Shown here: positions 62,176 through 64,000 of the stretch, piece after piece
Numbering within the stretch: position 1 is the first letter of the stretch
Layout of the letters: each line of letters opens with the position of its first letter
Origin: Cylindrotheca closterium
Taxonomy: Eukaryota > Bacillariophyta > Bacillariophyceae > Bacillariales > Bacillariaceae
NCBI GenBank assembly: GCA_933822405.4
Contig: CAKOGP040001792.1
Location: 248,001 to 312,000 of the forward strand
Direction of reading: 5' to 3'
Length of the DNA stretch: 64,000 bases
Notes under the pieces: generated by a model
The model's input: only the letters and a program-made list of their open reading frames with translations
Databases searched by the model: none
Told to the model about the DNA's origin: nothing
Program-made: the position numbers and the translations under genes

Positions 62176-64000
62176 ATGTCGAGTCCCAACAAAGGTCCCC
62201 GCCGCGCTCTCGTTATAGGAGCAGGGCCCTCTGGCCTTGTGACAGCCAAATATCTCCTTGCGGATGTGAATAACACTACCACTGTCGTCGTGTTGGAAGC
62301 CTCCCATCAAATTGGAGGTACCTTTGTCAACAAGGTCTATGACAATACTCGATTGGTGTCTTCCAAATATCTGACAGCCTTTTCGGACCATCGAATGCCA
62401 GAAGCATATCCCAATCACCCATCCGCAGATCAATATGTCCAGTATCTAGAGTCCTATTGCGATCGATTCGATATCACCCAGCACATTCGATTTCAATGCC
62501 AAGTCATTTCCGTTCAAGACGACAATAATAACAATGCTAGTAGTAGGGGAAAGACCACGGACGAGAATGATGTCATGACAATACAAGATACGAATGGATA
62601 CATTGTCCAATACAAGGATTTTCGAGAGAGCAGCAGCAGTAGCAGCAGCAGTAATGACCAAGAACAAGGAAAGATTGTGACGGAGCATTTTGATTTGGTG
62701 GCCGTATGTTCGGGACTCCACAATGTCCCAAACATTCCAAAATTGCCAAATCAGCAAGCCTTTCAGGGGACCATTCTTCACTCTTCTCAATACCAGGAAC
62801 CTTCCATCTTTGACAATCAAAGAGTCTTGGTGTGCGGATCGGGAGAAACGGCCATGGACATTTGCTACCGGGCCGTGCAAAACAAGAATTGTCAGTCGGT
62901 CGCCATGAATGTCCGTCGAGGCTTTTTGTCCATTCCCCATACCTTGCCCAACGATCGGCCGCTGGACGTCTTTATCACAAATTGGTTGGAACATAGTCAC
63001 GAGCATCCTTGGGTCCATGCCTTACGGCTCCGCTGGTGGTTGTCCACCTTGGTCACTCGCACCTTTTTGTTGGCCACTGGTTCGTCCGTGGGATTCAATC
63101 AGTGGGCGTGCGAGACCAAACCCATCAAACGTGGGTATCATATCATCAACAAGAGTCATGCGGCAATGGCACATATGAATGTTCCAATCAAACGCCAATG
63201 GGGATGGTGGGGACAATTCTGGTTGTGGGTTTACGGCGAAACACATCTCAAGCCAATCACAACCTTTCACAGGACGGCCATTGCTAGGATTGACGACAAT
63301 GGAAAGACAGTTCATTTTGAAGATGGTCGAAGTGTGGATGTGGATACTATAGTTTTGGCCACTGGATATCGACAATCCTTTCCGTTTCTGGACAAGACTA
63401 CTATGATCCAACAGAGCATGATGACAAGCAACGATCCTTGTATGGAAAAGAACAACAAGCCCAACACCTACCGACTAGACGAAGATCCTCTTCCATCGGA
63501 GCATTTTATTGTCAGCAACGAACGACCACATTTGGGATTCATTGGCTTTGTCCGACCCAATGTAGGCGCGATACCACCCATGAGCGAGCTTCAAGTCATG
63601 TGGTGGTTGGAAAAATTAAAGGGAAATCTAACGAATCCGACATTGTATCAGAGACCATCCACGCCGTCCTACATGGTCTTGGGACAAAAGTATCCGTATG
63701 GTGTCGACTATGGCAACTACATGCATCGTGTCGCGGAGGATATTGGATCCGCACCAACCTTGTCCATGCTTTGGCGGTCCAATCATCCACTACGTGCTCT
63801 CTATACCTATTGTCAAGGCCAAGCATACATTGGCATCTTTCGGCTGCAAGGTCCGTATGCTTCAAAGACATGTTGGAATATTTTCGACAATGAGCTCTGG
63901 GAGGTCTGTCTTGATCGTGGATGGGCCGAAAACTTTGGACTGGCATCCATAACTGGCCTCTCGCTAATCATGAATGTTGTCGTATGTGGATTGGAAGCAG
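62176..64000 (+). CDS. Flavin-containing monooxygenase-like protein (partial, runs off the window)
   Basis: ATG at 62176; the frame is open for 608 codons to the last base, with no stop and no visible intron, so it is 3'-truncated by the window edge. LVIGAGPSGLVTAKYL is the FAD-binding GxGxxG motif. VLEASHQIGGTF and TRLVSSKYLTAFSDHRMP follow, the latter in the place of the FMO-type active-site block. VLVCGSGETAMDI is the NADPH site (GxGxxA). TIVLATGYRQSFPF matches the ATG-containing motif of the FMO superfamily. Serine and Asn runs (near residues 115-160) are low-complexity inserts. A hydrophobic segment starts at the window's end (LASITGLSLIMNVVVCG), so the protein may be membrane-anchored at its C terminus. 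It is not closely similar to the FMO module at 38304-39666. Confidence 0.85.
   Translation, partial: MSSPNKGPRRALVIGAGPSGLVTAKYLLADVNNTTTVVVLEASHQIGGTFVNKVYDNTRLVSSKYLTAFSDHRMPEAYPNHPSADQYVQYLESYCDRFDITQHIRFQCQVISVQDDNNNNASSRGKTTDENDVMTIQDTNGYIVQYKDFRESSSSSSSSNDQEQGKIVTEHFDLVAVCSGLHNVPNIPKLPNQQAFQGTILHSSQYQEPSIFDNQRVLVCGSGETAMDICYRAVQNKNCQSVAMNVRRGFLSIPHTLPNDRPLDVFITNWLEHSHEHPWVHALRLRWWLSTLVTRTFLLATGSSVGFNQWACETKPIKRGYHIINKSHAAMAHMNVPIKRQWGWWGQFWLWVYGETHLKPITTFHRTAIARIDDNGKTVHFEDGRSVDVDTIVLATGYRQSFPFLDKTTMIQQSMMTSNDPCMEKNNKPNTYRLDEDPLPSEHFIVSNERPHLGFIGFVRPNVGAIPPMSELQVMWWLEKLKGNLTNPTLYQRPSTPSYMVLGQKYPYGVDYGNYMHRVAEDIGSAPTLSMLWRSNHPLRALYTYCQGQAYIGIFRLQGPYASKTCWNIFDNELWEVCLDRGWAENFGLASITGLSLIMNVVVCGLEA

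Noticed and set aside
1..64000. Possible prokaryotic features (operons, ribosome binding sites, CRISPR arrays, IS elements)
   Set aside because: Spliced genes, wide spacers and eukaryotic targeting signals show nuclear DNA; no regularly spaced repeat array or transposase was found.

Overview
The window reads as nuclear DNA of a photosynthetic stramenopile, most likely a pennate diatom. Genes are well separated, on both strands, and broken by short GT-AG introns (about 72-186 bp, one of 325 bp). One small gene starts with a signal peptide ending in ASA-FAP, the diatom plastid-import motif. There is a DUF6824 protein of the type expanded in diatoms, a secreted protein with a PT-rich linker and Cys repeats, and eukaryotic housekeeping genes (cytosolic IleRS, MUS81, a Sec23-like coat protein, GDP-fucose synthase). 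No tRNA, rRNA, CRISPR array or intact transposon was recognised. A 10-N gap at 17644-17653 is flanked by two identical 127-bp copies, which looks like an unmerged contig overlap.

Layout. 0.1-4.7 kb: a membrane-anchored extracellular protein (propeller-like domain, PT linker, three Cys repeats) and a TPM-domain, thylakoid-type protein, both on minus. 5.3-17.2 kb: three S28 serine peptidase genes (minus), a two-pore K+ channel with EF-hands (plus), and a flavin oxidoreductase fusion (plus). The last peptidase and the oxidoreductase are a divergent pair; a second, broken copy of the oxidoreductase lies in front of the middle peptidase. 17.8-26.5 kb: one 2883-aa acidic/coiled-coil protein with an ordered short-motif super-repeat. 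26.8-31.2 kb: a 74-aa plastid-targeted protein, an unknown 200-aa protein, and a fusion of two extended SDR domains, the second being GDP-L-fucose synthase. 31.4-39.7 kb: a divergent Sec23-like gene, then a 1531-aa fusion of a flavin monooxygenase with two copies of a multi-pass acyltransferase-like domain.

40.0-43.2 kb: two GT61-type glycosyltransferases, the first separated from its membrane anchor by an in-frame stop. 43.6-48.2 kb: a site-2-protease-like gene and MUS81 with an unusual C terminus. 48.5-51.6 kb: two tandem type II membrane proteins resembling glycosyltransferases. 52.3-64 kb: a secreted TPR protein, the DUF6824 protein, IleRS, a small Gly-rich protein, and a flavin monooxygenase that runs off the right edge.

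No single pathway unites the window. A secretory/glycan theme recurs: GDP-fucose synthase, two GT61 proteins, two glycosyltransferase-like proteins, a Sec23-like protein and lumenal or secreted enzymes. Local tandem duplication is the main force shaping it (S28 plus oxidoreductase, GT61 pair, glycosyltransferase-like pair, internal duplication in the FMO fusion). Splice sites were read by eye from consensus, frame continuity and paralogue comparison, not from transcripts.
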